Assembly: GCA_903873705.1 (NCBI GenBank)
Contig: CAIQPK010000071.1
Span: forward strand, 1-64,000
Length of the DNA stretch: 64,000 nucleotides
Reading direction: 5' to 3'
Source of the DNA: an uncultured Acidobacteriota bacterium
GTDB taxonomy: Bacteria; Acidobacteriota; Terriglobia; Terriglobales; Acidobacteriaceae
In this document: in pieces, positions 25,084 to 32,543 of the stretch
Numbering within the stretch: the stretch's first letter is position 1
Layout: every line of letters starts with the position of its first letter
Made by a program: the position numbers and the translations under genes
Notes under the pieces: generated by a model
Seen by the model: the letters and a program-made list of their open reading frames with translations, nothing else
The model's database searches: none
What the model was told of the DNA's origin: nothing

Positions 25084-27240
25084 TCATGGCATGAGGGGGC
25101 GGTCGATGATGAGGGCTTTGCCGGAGGTTTCTTCGAGGATGATCTGGTGGGGGCCCAGGAGGCGGTCGACTTCGGCACGCTTTTCGGCGGGGACGAAGAG
25201 GATGTTGGGCGTTCCGTGGCCCCATTGGTGGACCAGCTGTTGGGAGGTGACGAAGATGGGGAGCGCGTCAGGGAAAGTGCTTCCGAAGAGCATGGAGGAA
25301 GAGCGGCCGTCGACGAGGAAGGCGGGATCTTCGAGGTAGAAGGGGATGGAGGAGCCGAAGGACTGGTCGCCGAAGAGGAGGATTTTTGTGGCGGGCTCGA
25401 TGCGATGCTCGGCGCGGAGCTGGGTGATTTTATCGGCGAAGTTTTTGGAGGAGAGCATGGGGGCGAAGCGGGCCAGGGCGAGGTGGGCGGCGATGAGGAA
25501 TGCAGCGCTGGTGAGGGCGATGGTGAGGGTGGCGGCTTCGTGGTGGCGTTTGAGACGGAGGGTGAGGGCGATTGCCGGGCCGAGGGTGAAGGCGGCGAGG
25601 GCGAGGACGGCGGGGAGCCGGAGGGCGGCGAAGGAGGGGCCGGTGAGGTCGAAGAAGTGGGACATGGAGAGGGTGTAGTCGCCGACGCCGCGATGGGCGA
25701 GGAGGGTGCCGATGTCGGGGATGAAGGGCTCGTGGCGGGCGGCGTAGAGGCCGGAGGCGAGGGCGGCGGCGATGGCCAGGCCGAGGGTGGTGAAGGCGAT
25801 GTGGGCGAGGAGGAGAGGGTTCAGGGCCCAGGGCCCAGGGTTTAGAGGGCTTGTTTGTTCTGCTTGGGCGATGGCGGCGGTGATGAGGATGAGGAGGGGA
25901 AGGTAGATGGGGAAGGTGTAGTACTCCTGGTTGGTGGAGAGAGAGAAGAAGACGGCGACCAGGGCGGAGAAGAGGGTGAGGAGGAGGATGGTGTGGGTGG
26001 TGAAGGGGATTGAGGCTTCGGCTTTTGTGGTGGGTGTGGAAGAAGGCCCGGGGCTAAAGCCCGCTTCTGTGGTGGGCTTGTTCAGGGGGCTGAAGCCCCC
26101 TGCTCCCTCCGTTTCGCGTGGCTGTCTGGAGAGGAGTGATGGGCCGCCCATGTGTTGTTGCCAAGTTGAGCGGTGGCGCCAGGCCTGGATGAGGGCGGCT
26201 GGGGCGAAGAGGCTCCAGGGGAAGAGCCAGATGAGGTGTAGGGACCAGTAGAGGGTGGTGGGGAGCTTGTTGTAGTCGCGGGGGATGCGGCGGCCGAGGA
26301 AGCGGAGGACGTGCTCGTTGATGAAGTAGAACCAGGCGAAGCCGTGGCCATTTTCTCCGGCGGTGTTGCGGAGGGAGGCGAGGATGTGCCAGGGGGCGGC
26401 GATGGCGAGGAAGAGAGCGAGGCCGGTGAAGGGTTTCAGGCGGCGCCATTGGTTCAGCTGGCGGGTGAGGGCGAGGTAGAGGGTGGCGGTGGCGAAGAAG
26501 AAGATGAGGGCGACCAGGCCTTTGGTGAGGACGGCGAGGGCGAGGGCGGTCCACATGAGGTAGGGGTGGTGGGAGGGGCCAGGGTTCAGGGCCCAGGGTT
26601 CAGGTGGTTGTGTGGTTGTGTGGGCTTCGTGCGAACCCACCCGTGACGATGAGGCCGTCACGAATGGGGCACCCGGGTTTGTGGTGGTGCGGGTTGTGGG
26701 TCTCTCCACTTCGCCTGCGCTGCGCTCCGGCTCCGGTCGAGATGAGAGATTAGTGGCGGGTTGAAGGGAGTGGAGGAAGGTGTACAGGGCGTAGGCGAGG
26801 AAGAGGGAGAAGAGGGCTTCGGGGATGAAGATGCGGGTGAAGAGGAAGGTGCCGGTGCTGGTGAGGGTGGCTAGAGCGGTGTAGAAGGCTGTTCGTTCGT
26901 CAAACGCGCGGCGGGACCAGTGGTAGCCGAGGGCGGCGAGGGCGAGGACGGCGAGGGCTGAGGGCAGGTGGACGGCGAAGGTGTTGAAGCCGAAGAGGCG
27001 GAAGCTGAGGGCGACGAGCCAGTAGGGGAGGGGCGGCTTTTCCAGGTAGCGGATGCCGTTGACGTGGAGCGTGACCCAGTCGTTGGTGGTGACGATGGCG
27101 CGGGCGGCCTGGGCGTGGGTGGCGTCGGCGTCGTCGAGGAGCGGGGGGGAGAAGAGGGAGGCGAAGAAGATGGCCAGCCATAGGCCGAGGAGGATGAGGA
27201 GGTGGCGGCGTCCGGGATGGGTGGGTGGGGTGGCGGGCAT
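25084..27240 (-). CDS. ArnT/PMT-like glycosyltransferase (GT39), paralogue 2, with several repeat-derived insertions
   Basis: A 718-residue GT-C membrane transferase homologous to the preceding gene: LLILLGLWLAIFFASLFSPP, then the acidic loop LLDDADATHAQAARAIV and GIRYLEKPPLPYWL. It carries extra low-complexity segments missing from the family: residues ~163-222 (beginning SSRPEPERSAGEVERP, from 26574-26754), ~365-405 (from 26026-26148) and a short LNPGPWALNP near residue 470, which also occurs inside the first insert. All keep the frame. The C-terminal periplasmic domain ends ETSGKALIIDRPLMP. The start at 27240 is chosen because homology begins there; longer frames run into the repeat unit at 27306-27394. 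The acceptor is unknown. Confidence 0.8.
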   Translation of the reverse strand: MPATPPTHPGRRHLLILLGLWLAIFFASLFSPPLLDDADATHAQAARAIVTTNDWVTLHVNGIRYLEKPPLPYWLVALSFRLFGFNTFAVHLPSALAVLALAALGYHWSRRAFDERTAFYTALATLTSTGTFLFTRIFIPEALFSLFLAYALYTFLHSLQPATNLSSRPEPERSAGEVERPTTRTTTNPGAPFVTASSSRVGSHEAHTTTQPPEPWALNPGPSHHPYLMWTALALAVLTKGLVALIFFFATATLYLALTRQLNQWRRLKPFTGLALFLAIAAPWHILASLRNTAGENGHGFAWFYFINEHVLRFLGRRIPRDYNKLPTTLYWSLHLIWLFPWSLFAPAALIQAWRHRSTWQQHMGGPSLLSRQPRETEGAGGFSPLNKPTTEAGFSPGPSSTPTTKAEASIPFTTHTILLLTLFSALVAVFFSLSTNQEYYTFPIYLPLLILITAAIAQAEQTSPLNPGPWALNPLLLAHIAFTTLGLAIAAALASGLYAARHEPFIPDIGTLLAHRGVGDYTLSMSHFFDLTGPSFAALRLPAVLALAAFTLGPAIALTLRLKRHHEAATLTIALTSAAFLIAAHLALARFAPMLSSKNFADKITQLRAEHRIEPATKILLFGDQSFGSSIPFYLEDPAFLVDGRSSSMLFGSTFPDALPIFVTSQQLVHQWGHGTPNILFVPAEKRAEVDRLLGPHQIILEETSGKALIIDRPLMP
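26026..26148. repeat. Repeat module inserted in frame in GT39 paralogue 2
   Basis: Contains CCCGGGGCTAAAGCCCGCTT and GGGGGCTGAAGCCCCC, hairpin modules of the 81-bp array at 22248, here within the coding frame (about residues 365-405). Confidence 0.7.
26574..26754. repeat. Composite repeat inserted in frame in GT39 paralogue 2
   Basis: Contains CCAGGGTTCAGGGCCCAGGG (also at 25816-25845), a CGTGACG/CGTCACG hairpin followed by GGGGCACCCGGGTTTGTGG, and a CTCCACTTCGCCTGCG...GGTCGAGATGA module. It is at the position equivalent to 24155-24362 in paralogue 1. Confidence 0.72.
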
Positions 27241-27302
27241 GTCGGACGTGTCTTGTTCAGGATACCGCTGGTGGGGATTGATTTGTGTGGGCATGGGGGA
27301 GG

Positions 27303-27394
27303 GCGTACCCCAGGGGCTAAAGCCCTTTTTGTGCCTTGACCTATGAGACCCAAGGCTGAAGCCTTGGGGTACCTTCGAGCAACGGCAACGGCGC
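27303..27394. repeat. Single copy of the 81-bp repeat unit
   Basis: GTACCCCAGGGGCTAAAGCC, then CTATGAGACCCAAGGCTGAA-GCCTTGGGGTACC and GCAACGGCAACGG. This matches the first unit of the 22248 array and lies in the divergent space between GT39 paralogue 2 and ppx. Confidence 0.8.
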
Positions 27395-27504
27395 TTGTGG
27401 GATAGGCGCAGGACTTGCAGGGCCGCGGTTATCACAGGAGGAGAGGATGTATCGTGACGGTATCGGTGCGGAGGCGCGTCGGTGTCGGGGAGGAAGTCTA
27501 CGGA

Positions 27505-29091
27505 ATGCCTACGTTTGCGGCTATTGATATTGGGTCTAACTCATGCCGGTTGGCGATTGCTTCGGTGCAGGCGCACAAGTTGAAGGTGCTGCATGAAGAC
27601 CGCGAGGTTACTCGGCTGGGTGAGAGCGTGTTCGAGGCCGGGGTGATTTCGCCGGAGGCGATGGCGAACACGATCAAGGCGCTGAAGCGGTTTCATAAGG
27701 CTGTGCAGGCGCACGTGGTGGATCGGGTGCGGGTGGTGGCGACCAGTGCTATGCGCGATGCGCGGAACTCGGAAGCGTTTCGGGCGTGGGTGAAGTCGAC
27801 TACGGGGTGGAATGTTGAGGTGATTTCGGGGTTGGAGGAAGGGCGGCTGATTCACCTGGGGGTGATTACGCATGAGCCGGGGGCTAAGGGGAAGGTGTTG
27901 GTGATCGACCTTGGCGGTGGGAGCTGCGAGGTTACTTTTTCTGAGGGGGGGCGGATTCGGGAGATGGTGAGTCTGCCGCTGGGGGCGGTGCGGCTGCAGC
28001 AGGAGTTTCTGCGGAACGATCCGCCGACGAAGGAAGATGTGGCGCGGCTGCGGAAGTATATCGATCGCGAGCTGAGAAGGGGTGGGCGGCGGCTGGGAGT
28101 GCCGAAGGTGGGGTTGGTGATTGCGAGCTCGGGGACGGCGGCGGCGCTGGCTGAAGCGAGTGAGGCGTTGCGGAATGCGGCGATTAAGCCGGGGAAGGTG
28201 AAGGCTGCTCGGGCGAAGGTGCAGGGGATTCCGGGGAAGCGGAGCGGCCGGGTGCTGCTGGCGGATACGGTGGGGGTTCGGAAGATTGCGGACCGGCTGT
28301 TGAAGTTGAACAATGCGCAGCGGGCGGCGGTGCCGGGGATCGGGCCGCGGCGGTCGGAGATTATTACGGGTGGTGCGCAGGTTTACGCGATGCTGCTGGA
28401 GCGGATGGGGCTGAAGGGATTTCGGTATACGCCGCTGGGTCTGCGCGATGGGATGCTGGCGGAGATGCTGGGCAATGCGGACATTCGGGCTTCCGTACAC
28501 CGGACGATGGAGGCCGAGCGGTGGGAGGGGGTGCTGCAGGTCTGCCGGCGGTATGGGGTTGATCCGAAGAAGATGGAGCCGGAACGTGAGCATGCCTTGC
28601 AGCTGTTCAAGCAGCTGCTACCGGTGCATGGGCTTCCTGAGGAGTACAAGCCGTGGCTGGAGGCGGCGGCGATGATGCAAGGGGTGGGGAAATTCATGAA
28701 CCACCAGGGGCATCATCGGCACACGCAGTACATTATTGCGAACTCGGAGGTCTTCGGATTTTCGCCGGAGCAGCGGGCGATTGTGGCGGCGATTGCGCGT
28801 TACCTGGGCAAGAGCCGGCCGGAGCCGATGGACCGTCCGATGCGGATGGTGCCGGTGGAAGAGCATGCGCACGTGACGCGGGCGATTGTGCTGCTGCGGC
28901 TGGCGGCGGCGTTGAACCAGGACCAGGCGAGCGCGCCGGTGCGGCTGCGGACGAAGATTTATCCGAAGCGCGTGGTGCTGGAGCTGCTGCCGGGGCGTGG
29001 CGGAGCGGCGCTGGAAGCTTGGTCGTTGAAGAAAGAGGCGGCTTACTTCCGCGAGATCTTCCGCAGGGAGCTTCTGGTCGAAGTGGTGTAG
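27505..29091 (+). CDS. ppx: Ppx/GppA-family phosphatase with degenerate HD domain
   Basis: A 528-residue member of the exopolyphosphatase / pppGpp phosphohydrolase family. The ASKHA domain is complete: FAAIDIGSNSCRLAIA (phosphate-1), ATSAMRDARN, VISGLEEGRLIHLG and VIDLGGGSCEVTF (phosphate-2) with its catalytic Glu. A C-terminal helical domain of the HD type follows, but the expected LHDIG is MQGVG (about residue 390), so the metal-binding His-Asp is missing; the later HHRHTQYII remains. ATG 27505 has GGGGAGGAAG upstream and starts the homology. It probably degrades polyphosphate or pppGpp in the cytoplasm. Its last 49 bases overlap the convergent sixA-like gene. Confidence 0.88.
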   Translation: MPTFAAIDIGSNSCRLAIASVQAHKLKVLHEDREVTRLGESVFEAGVISPEAMANTIKALKRFHKAVQAHVVDRVRVVATSAMRDARNSEAFRAWVKSTTGWNVEVISGLEEGRLIHLGVITHEPGAKGKVLVIDLGGGSCEVTFSEGGRIREMVSLPLGAVRLQQEFLRNDPPTKEDVARLRKYIDRELRRGGRRLGVPKVGLVIASSGTAAALAEASEALRNAAIKPGKVKAARAKVQGIPGKRSGRVLLADTVGVRKIADRLLKLNNAQRAAVPGIGPRRSEIITGGAQVYAMLLERMGLKGFRYTPLGLRDGMLAEMLGNADIRASVHRTMEAERWEGVLQVCRRYGVDPKKMEPEREHALQLFKQLLPVHGLPEEYKPWLEAAAMMQGVGKFMNHQGHHRHTQYIIANSEVFGFSPEQRAIVAAIARYLGKSRPEPMDRPMRMVPVEEHAHVTRAIVLLRLAAALNQDQASAPVRLRTKIYPKRVVLELLPGRGGAALEAWSLKKEAAYFREIFRRELLVEVV

Positions 29092-29591
29092 AGAACGCGG
29101 ACGGTGCGTGGGTCTAGGAGCCACTGGAGGGTGGCGGGGCCGCGCTGGAGGCTGAGGCGGGCCATGGAGCCTTTGCGCAGGCGAACGCGGGCGCGGTCGG
29201 TTTCGTCGGCGGGGTTGACGTTGGCGCCGATGAGCGATCCGAGGAACGTGCTGAGGTTGGGGTTGTGGCCGACGACGAGGAGGTTTTCGTAGGCGGCGCA
29301 CTCGCGGAGCAGGCGCTGGAACTGCGGGAGCTTGGCGCTGGGGGAGAGCGCGTTGGAGATGAGGATTTTGGACTCGTAGCCGGTCTCGGTGCCGACTAGC
29401 TGAGCGGTCTGGAGGCTGCGCTTGAGGGGGCTGGAGACGATCAGGTCGAACTGCATATCCATGGCGTTGAGGATCATGCCGAGATGGAGGCAGTGGCGCT
29501 TGCCGTCCTTGTCGAGCGGACGCTTGAGGTCGAGGACGGGATTGACGCGGCGGGTTCCGGCGCTGGCGTGACGGAGTACGAAGAGGTTCAT
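29043..29591 (-). CDS. sixA: SixA-type histidine phosphatase
   Basis: A 182-residue histidine-phosphatase superfamily protein. The catalytic RHG-type loop is FVLRHASAG at the N-terminus; the second-half catalytic His is in LLVVGHNPNLSTFLG (about residue 107), and LIVSSPLKRSLQTAQL is the conserved Arg/Ser region. SixA dephosphorylates histidine phosphotransfer proteins such as ArcB HPt or PTS NPr. The length is slightly longer than E. coli SixA because of a C-terminal strand that overlaps the ppx gene. A hybrid kinase with an HPt domain lies 3 kb downstream and could be a target (weak inference). Confidence 0.85.
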   Translation of the reverse strand: MNLFVLRHASAGTRRVNPVLDLKRPLDKDGKRHCLHLGMILNAMDMQFDLIVSSPLKRSLQTAQLVGTETGYESKILISNALSPSAKLPQFQRLLRECAAYENLLVVGHNPNLSTFLGSLIGANVNPADETDRARVRLRKGSMARLSLQRGPATLQWLLDPRTVRVLYTTSTRSSLRKISRK

Positions 29592-29862
29592 TCTGCGGTT
29601 TCTGTGCCTTTGGTTGTGTTGGGGTGGAAGACGGCCGGGTCGGGCTGGTCGAGCGAGGGTGGAGCGGGCTCGGGGTTGGGGAGGGCGTCTTCGGGAGGTC
29701 GAGTTGTGGGGGCGTCGCTCATTCGGGCAAGAGGGTTGCGGGTTTTGTCGCGCTAGTTCGATTGTAAGCTGCGCGCGCGACGGATTGTTACAGGCGGCTT
29801 TGTGTGAGGCCGCTGCTGCGGCTGCCTGGTGATTTGATGCGGAGTTTGGGGTGGGAAGGAGC

Positions 29863-30570
29863 TTAGAGCTTTGAGGTGGTGAGCTCAGAAGGGCTGGATA
29901 CTGCCGAGGTGCGAGGTTTGGAGGGGTTGAGGGGCGAGGTGCGGTGCCAGAGCTCGGTGTAGAGGATGCCGGCGGCGAAGTGGTGGTGGGCGATGCGTTC
30001 GAAGCCGGCGGCGGAGAGGGCGGCTGCGGGGTCGGGGAGGCGGGTGACGCGGAGGCTGGTGAGGAGGCGGAAGGCGAAGTAGAGGCTGCGGATGTAGGCG
30101 CGGGCTAAGGGGCGAATGGGCCCGGCGGGGATGCGGAAGTCGGAGAGGAGCCAGAGGGTGCCGGGGGCGGTGGCGTGCGCGAGGTGGAGGGCGAGAGTGT
30201 TGAGCTGGGGTTGGGTGAGGCAGTCGAGGAAGAAGTGGGTGACGATGAGGTCGGTTGCGGGCGGCGGGGTCTGGGTGAGGGCGTCGGCTTCGATGGTATG
30301 GAGACGGGCGGCGGCGGGGGCGCAGCGGCGGCGGAGGAGGGCGACCATGGTGGCGCTGGTATCGACTGCGGTCGCGTGGAGGTCGGGGTTCTGTTGAAGA
30401 AGGCGGGCGAGGAAGCGGCCGTCGCCGTCGCCGAGGAGGAAGGCGTGGCGGGTGTTCTTGAGCTGGGGGAGGAAGTGGGTGCGGGTGCGCTGGAGGAGCG
30501 GGCCGAGGGTGAGATATTCCGCCCAGCGATAGAGGCGGGCGACGCGGTTGAAGTTGGGATGGGTGGTCAT
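29863..30570 (-). CDS. Class I SAM-dependent methyltransferase
   Basis: A 235-residue methyltransferase. Motif I is HAFLLGDGDGRFLARLL (GxGxG, about residues 43-58), followed by the acidic end of strand 2 in HATAVDTSATMV and motif post-I IEADALTQ; LIVTHFFLDCL is motif II. It resembles UbiE-like small-molecule methyltransferases. Its start overlaps the stop of the upstream membrane gene by four bases, so the two are translationally coupled. Substrate unknown; pairing with a polytopic membrane protein suggests a lipid or quinone head group (inference). Confidence 0.82.
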   Translation of the reverse strand: MTTHPNFNRVARLYRWAEYLTLGPLLQRTRTHFLPQLKNTRHAFLLGDGDGRFLARLLQQNPDLHATAVDTSATMVALLRRRCAPAAARLHTIEADALTQTPPPATDLIVTHFFLDCLTQPQLNTLALHLAHATAPGTLWLLSDFRIPAGPIRPLARAYIRSLYFAFRLLTSLRVTRLPDPAAALSAAGFERIAHHHFAAGILYTELWHRTSPLNPSKPRTSAVSSPSELTTSKL

Positions 30571-31385
30571 CGGATGAATGGGGCGATGAGGAGTGGGGTG
30601 AGGAGGGCGAGGTCGGCTGCGGCGCGGAGCGGGAGCGGCGGGATGCGCGTGCGCAGTCGGTGAAGGGTGAGCAGGAGAAGGATGCTGAGAGCGGTGGCAG
30701 CGGGGATGGCGGCGAGGGAAAGGAGTAACGCGGCGCAGAGGAGCGACGCGGTGAGCGTGGCGATGGCGATGGCGGTGAGGTGTTGGAGTGCGATGCGGGT
30801 GGTCCAGTTGGCGTTGGGGCGGAGGTGGGGGTGCTCCCAGGCGTAGAGGAAGATGCAGTTGAGGGCGCAGGCGGCTCCGAAGAGGATGGCGGGGGCGAGG
30901 AGGTGGAGGCGGAGGTCGGGGCGGCGGGCGACGGTGGGGATGAAGATGGCGGCGGCGAAGAACAGGCCGACGGCGAGTTCTTTGGGGAGGCGGCGCTCGT
31001 GCGCGAGGCGGACGTGGATGAGGAGGAACCAGCCGGCGAGAAGGGCCCCAAGGAGAGCGTAGAGGCGGACGGCGCTGGGGAGGAGTGCCGGGGCGAGTGC
31101 AGTGAGGGTGATGGCGGCGGCGGCGATCATCAGCACGAAGAAGGTGCGGTGGCGGTGGTGGAAGTGGTGGCGGTCTTCGAGGGTGGCGGGGTCGGCGTTG
31201 TGGGCGTCGAGGAGGCGGTCGGCGGCGTAGAGGATCCAGACGGCGACGAACATGGCGGCGGGCGCGGCGAAGGGCAGCGCGATGCCGGCGGAGCGGGCGA
31301 TGAACCAGGTCCAGAGCGCGGCGACGGTGGGGGCGTCGAGCGAGAGGAGATGCCAGAGGGTGAGAGGGGAGTGGCGAGATGCCAT
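30567..31385 (-). CDS. Polytopic membrane protein, possibly UbiA-like prenyltransferase
   Basis: A 272-residue protein with about eight hydrophobic segments. The loop after helix 2 reads YAADRLLDAHNADPATLEDRHHF, which looks like the first Asp-rich NDxxD loop of the UbiA superfamily, though the leading Asn is missing; a second loop (HERRLPKELAVG) is less clear. It is therefore only a candidate aromatic or lipid prenyltransferase. It lies directly upstream of, and overlaps by four bases, the SAM methyltransferase, the classic arrangement for quinone or lipid tailoring. It is separated by 61 bases from the Crp/Fnr gene on the same strand. Confidence 0.6.
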   Translation of the reverse strand: MASRHSPLTLWHLLSLDAPTVAALWTWFIARSAGIALPFAAPAAMFVAVWILYAADRLLDAHNADPATLEDRHHFHHRHRTFFVLMIAAAAITLTALAPALLPSAVRLYALLGALLAGWFLLIHVRLAHERRLPKELAVGLFFAAAIFIPTVARRPDLRLHLLAPAILFGAACALNCIFLYAWEHPHLRPNANWTTRIALQHLTAIAIATLTASLLCAALLLSLAAIPAATALSILLLLTLHRLRTRIPPLPLRAAADLALLTPLLIAPFIR

Positions 31386-31446
31386 GATTTATCGCGGAGG
31401 ACGCAGTCTGCTGCGCTTCCGATAGAAAAGCCGGTGTCAGAAGAAA

Positions 31447-32352
31447 TTATAGAGAGTTGCCGGCGGTTTGGGCGGTGGCACGGGGATTCCGGGCTGCGAT
31501 AGCGGGGTCGGGGCCGACTCCGCTGTCGAACTCCGTGTAGTTGTCGAGGTGGTCCTTGATGACCAGGTAGCACTCGCAGGAGGTTTTTTCGAGCCTGGCA
31601 GTGTCGAGGATCGTGATGACGCCGCGGGTGTAGGAGATGAGGCCCTTGTCTTTGAGGAGCTTGGCGGCGACCGAGACGGAGGGGCGGCTGCAGCCGAGCA
31701 TGTCGCCGAGAAACTCATGCGGCATGATGAAGGTGTTGTTGTGGGCGCGGTCGGCGCAGATCAAGAGCCAGCGGGCGAGGCGCTGCTCAACGTCGTGCTT
31801 GATGTTGCAGCCGGCGGACTGAGCTGTTTGGACAAGCTGGGCCTGGACGTAGGCGAGAGCGAGTGACTGGAAAAGGCCACCGAGGTCGAACTCCTTGCGA
31901 CCGATCTCGATGCCGCAGGAGTAGCCGCGACCGGCGATCTGGGTATAGATGCGGTTGAGGCTGCGCTTGGTGCCCATGAGGGCGGAAACGCCCATGATGG
32001 ACTCATAGCCGAACATGCCGACCTCGACCTGCGAGCCGTCCTTGAAAGTGGTGGTCATGGAGGCCATGCCCTCTTCCACGAAGAAGAGGTGCTCGATGGG
32101 CTCGCCGGGAAACTCGATCTCATGATTGAGTTCGAAGTTAACTTTGCGCAGCGCGAGACGGCGGATCGACTCAGCGTCCAGCGCTTTTAGAACGACGTTC
32201 ATGAAGTCGGTGGCGGGCAGGGTGGGCCTTCTATCCGGGGCGTTGTGTGCGCTAGCCGACGATGAGCCAAGTGGAACAGAATTCGGGGCCGCTGTCACCT
32301 GCCATGGTCGCGTGCGGGGCGGGGCGGCTGGCGATTGGGGAGCGAGAGGCAT
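31447..32352 (-). CDS. Crp/Fnr-family transcriptional regulator
   Basis: A 301-residue cyclic-nucleotide-binding-fold regulator. The effector domain (residues ~60-190) has FPGEPIEHLFFVEEGMASMTT and GMFGYESIMGVSALMGTKRS, with no CRP phosphate-binding cassette and no FNR N-terminal cysteines. The C-terminal helix-turn-helix is EFLGDMLGCSRPSVSVAAKLL; the CRP recognition RETVGR is replaced by RPSVSV, so it should not read the usual GTGA half site. Start 32352 is supported by GGAG spaced five bases away; Met at 32202 is an alternative without good spacing. The first 50 residues are Pro/Ala/Ser-rich and odd for the family. Divergent from the hybrid kinase across ~190 bases. Confidence 0.82.
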   Translation of the reverse strand: MPLAPQSPAAPPRTRPWQVTAAPNSVPLGSSSASAHNAPDRRPTLPATDFMNVVLKALDAESIRRLALRKVNFELNHEIEFPGEPIEHLFFVEEGMASMTTTFKDGSQVEVGMFGYESIMGVSALMGTKRSLNRIYTQIAGRGYSCGIEIGRKEFDLGGLFQSLALAYVQAQLVQTAQSAGCNIKHDVEQRLARWLLICADRAHNNTFIMPHEFLGDMLGCSRPSVSVAAKLLKDKGLISYTRGVITILDTARLEKTSCECYLVIKDHLDNYTEFDSGVGPDPAIAARNPRATAQTAGNSL

Positions 32353-32543
32353 GGTTCTCCACAGGGATGGGGCGGCTGTACCACTGATGCGTCATTACGT
32401 TGGTGCTAGAGGAGTTAACGGGTTTGTCCCATTCCGGGACAGTCGGCCCTAGGCTGATAGAAGGCCTTTCTGGAGAGACATTTGCATTCCGGATGGGTGC
32501 GGGGAGTGGAAGCGTAACGCGGCCATGGACATGAGGTGTCATC

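Noticed and set aside
29592-29862. Small frames between sixA and the methyltransferase
   Set aside because: Short Gly/Arg-rich frames without start signals or conserved pattern; treated as non-coding.
31447-32352. This Crp/Fnr protein as the obvious regulator of the hydrogenase sites
   Set aside because: Its recognition helix lacks the residues that read GTGA, so the link is not supported.
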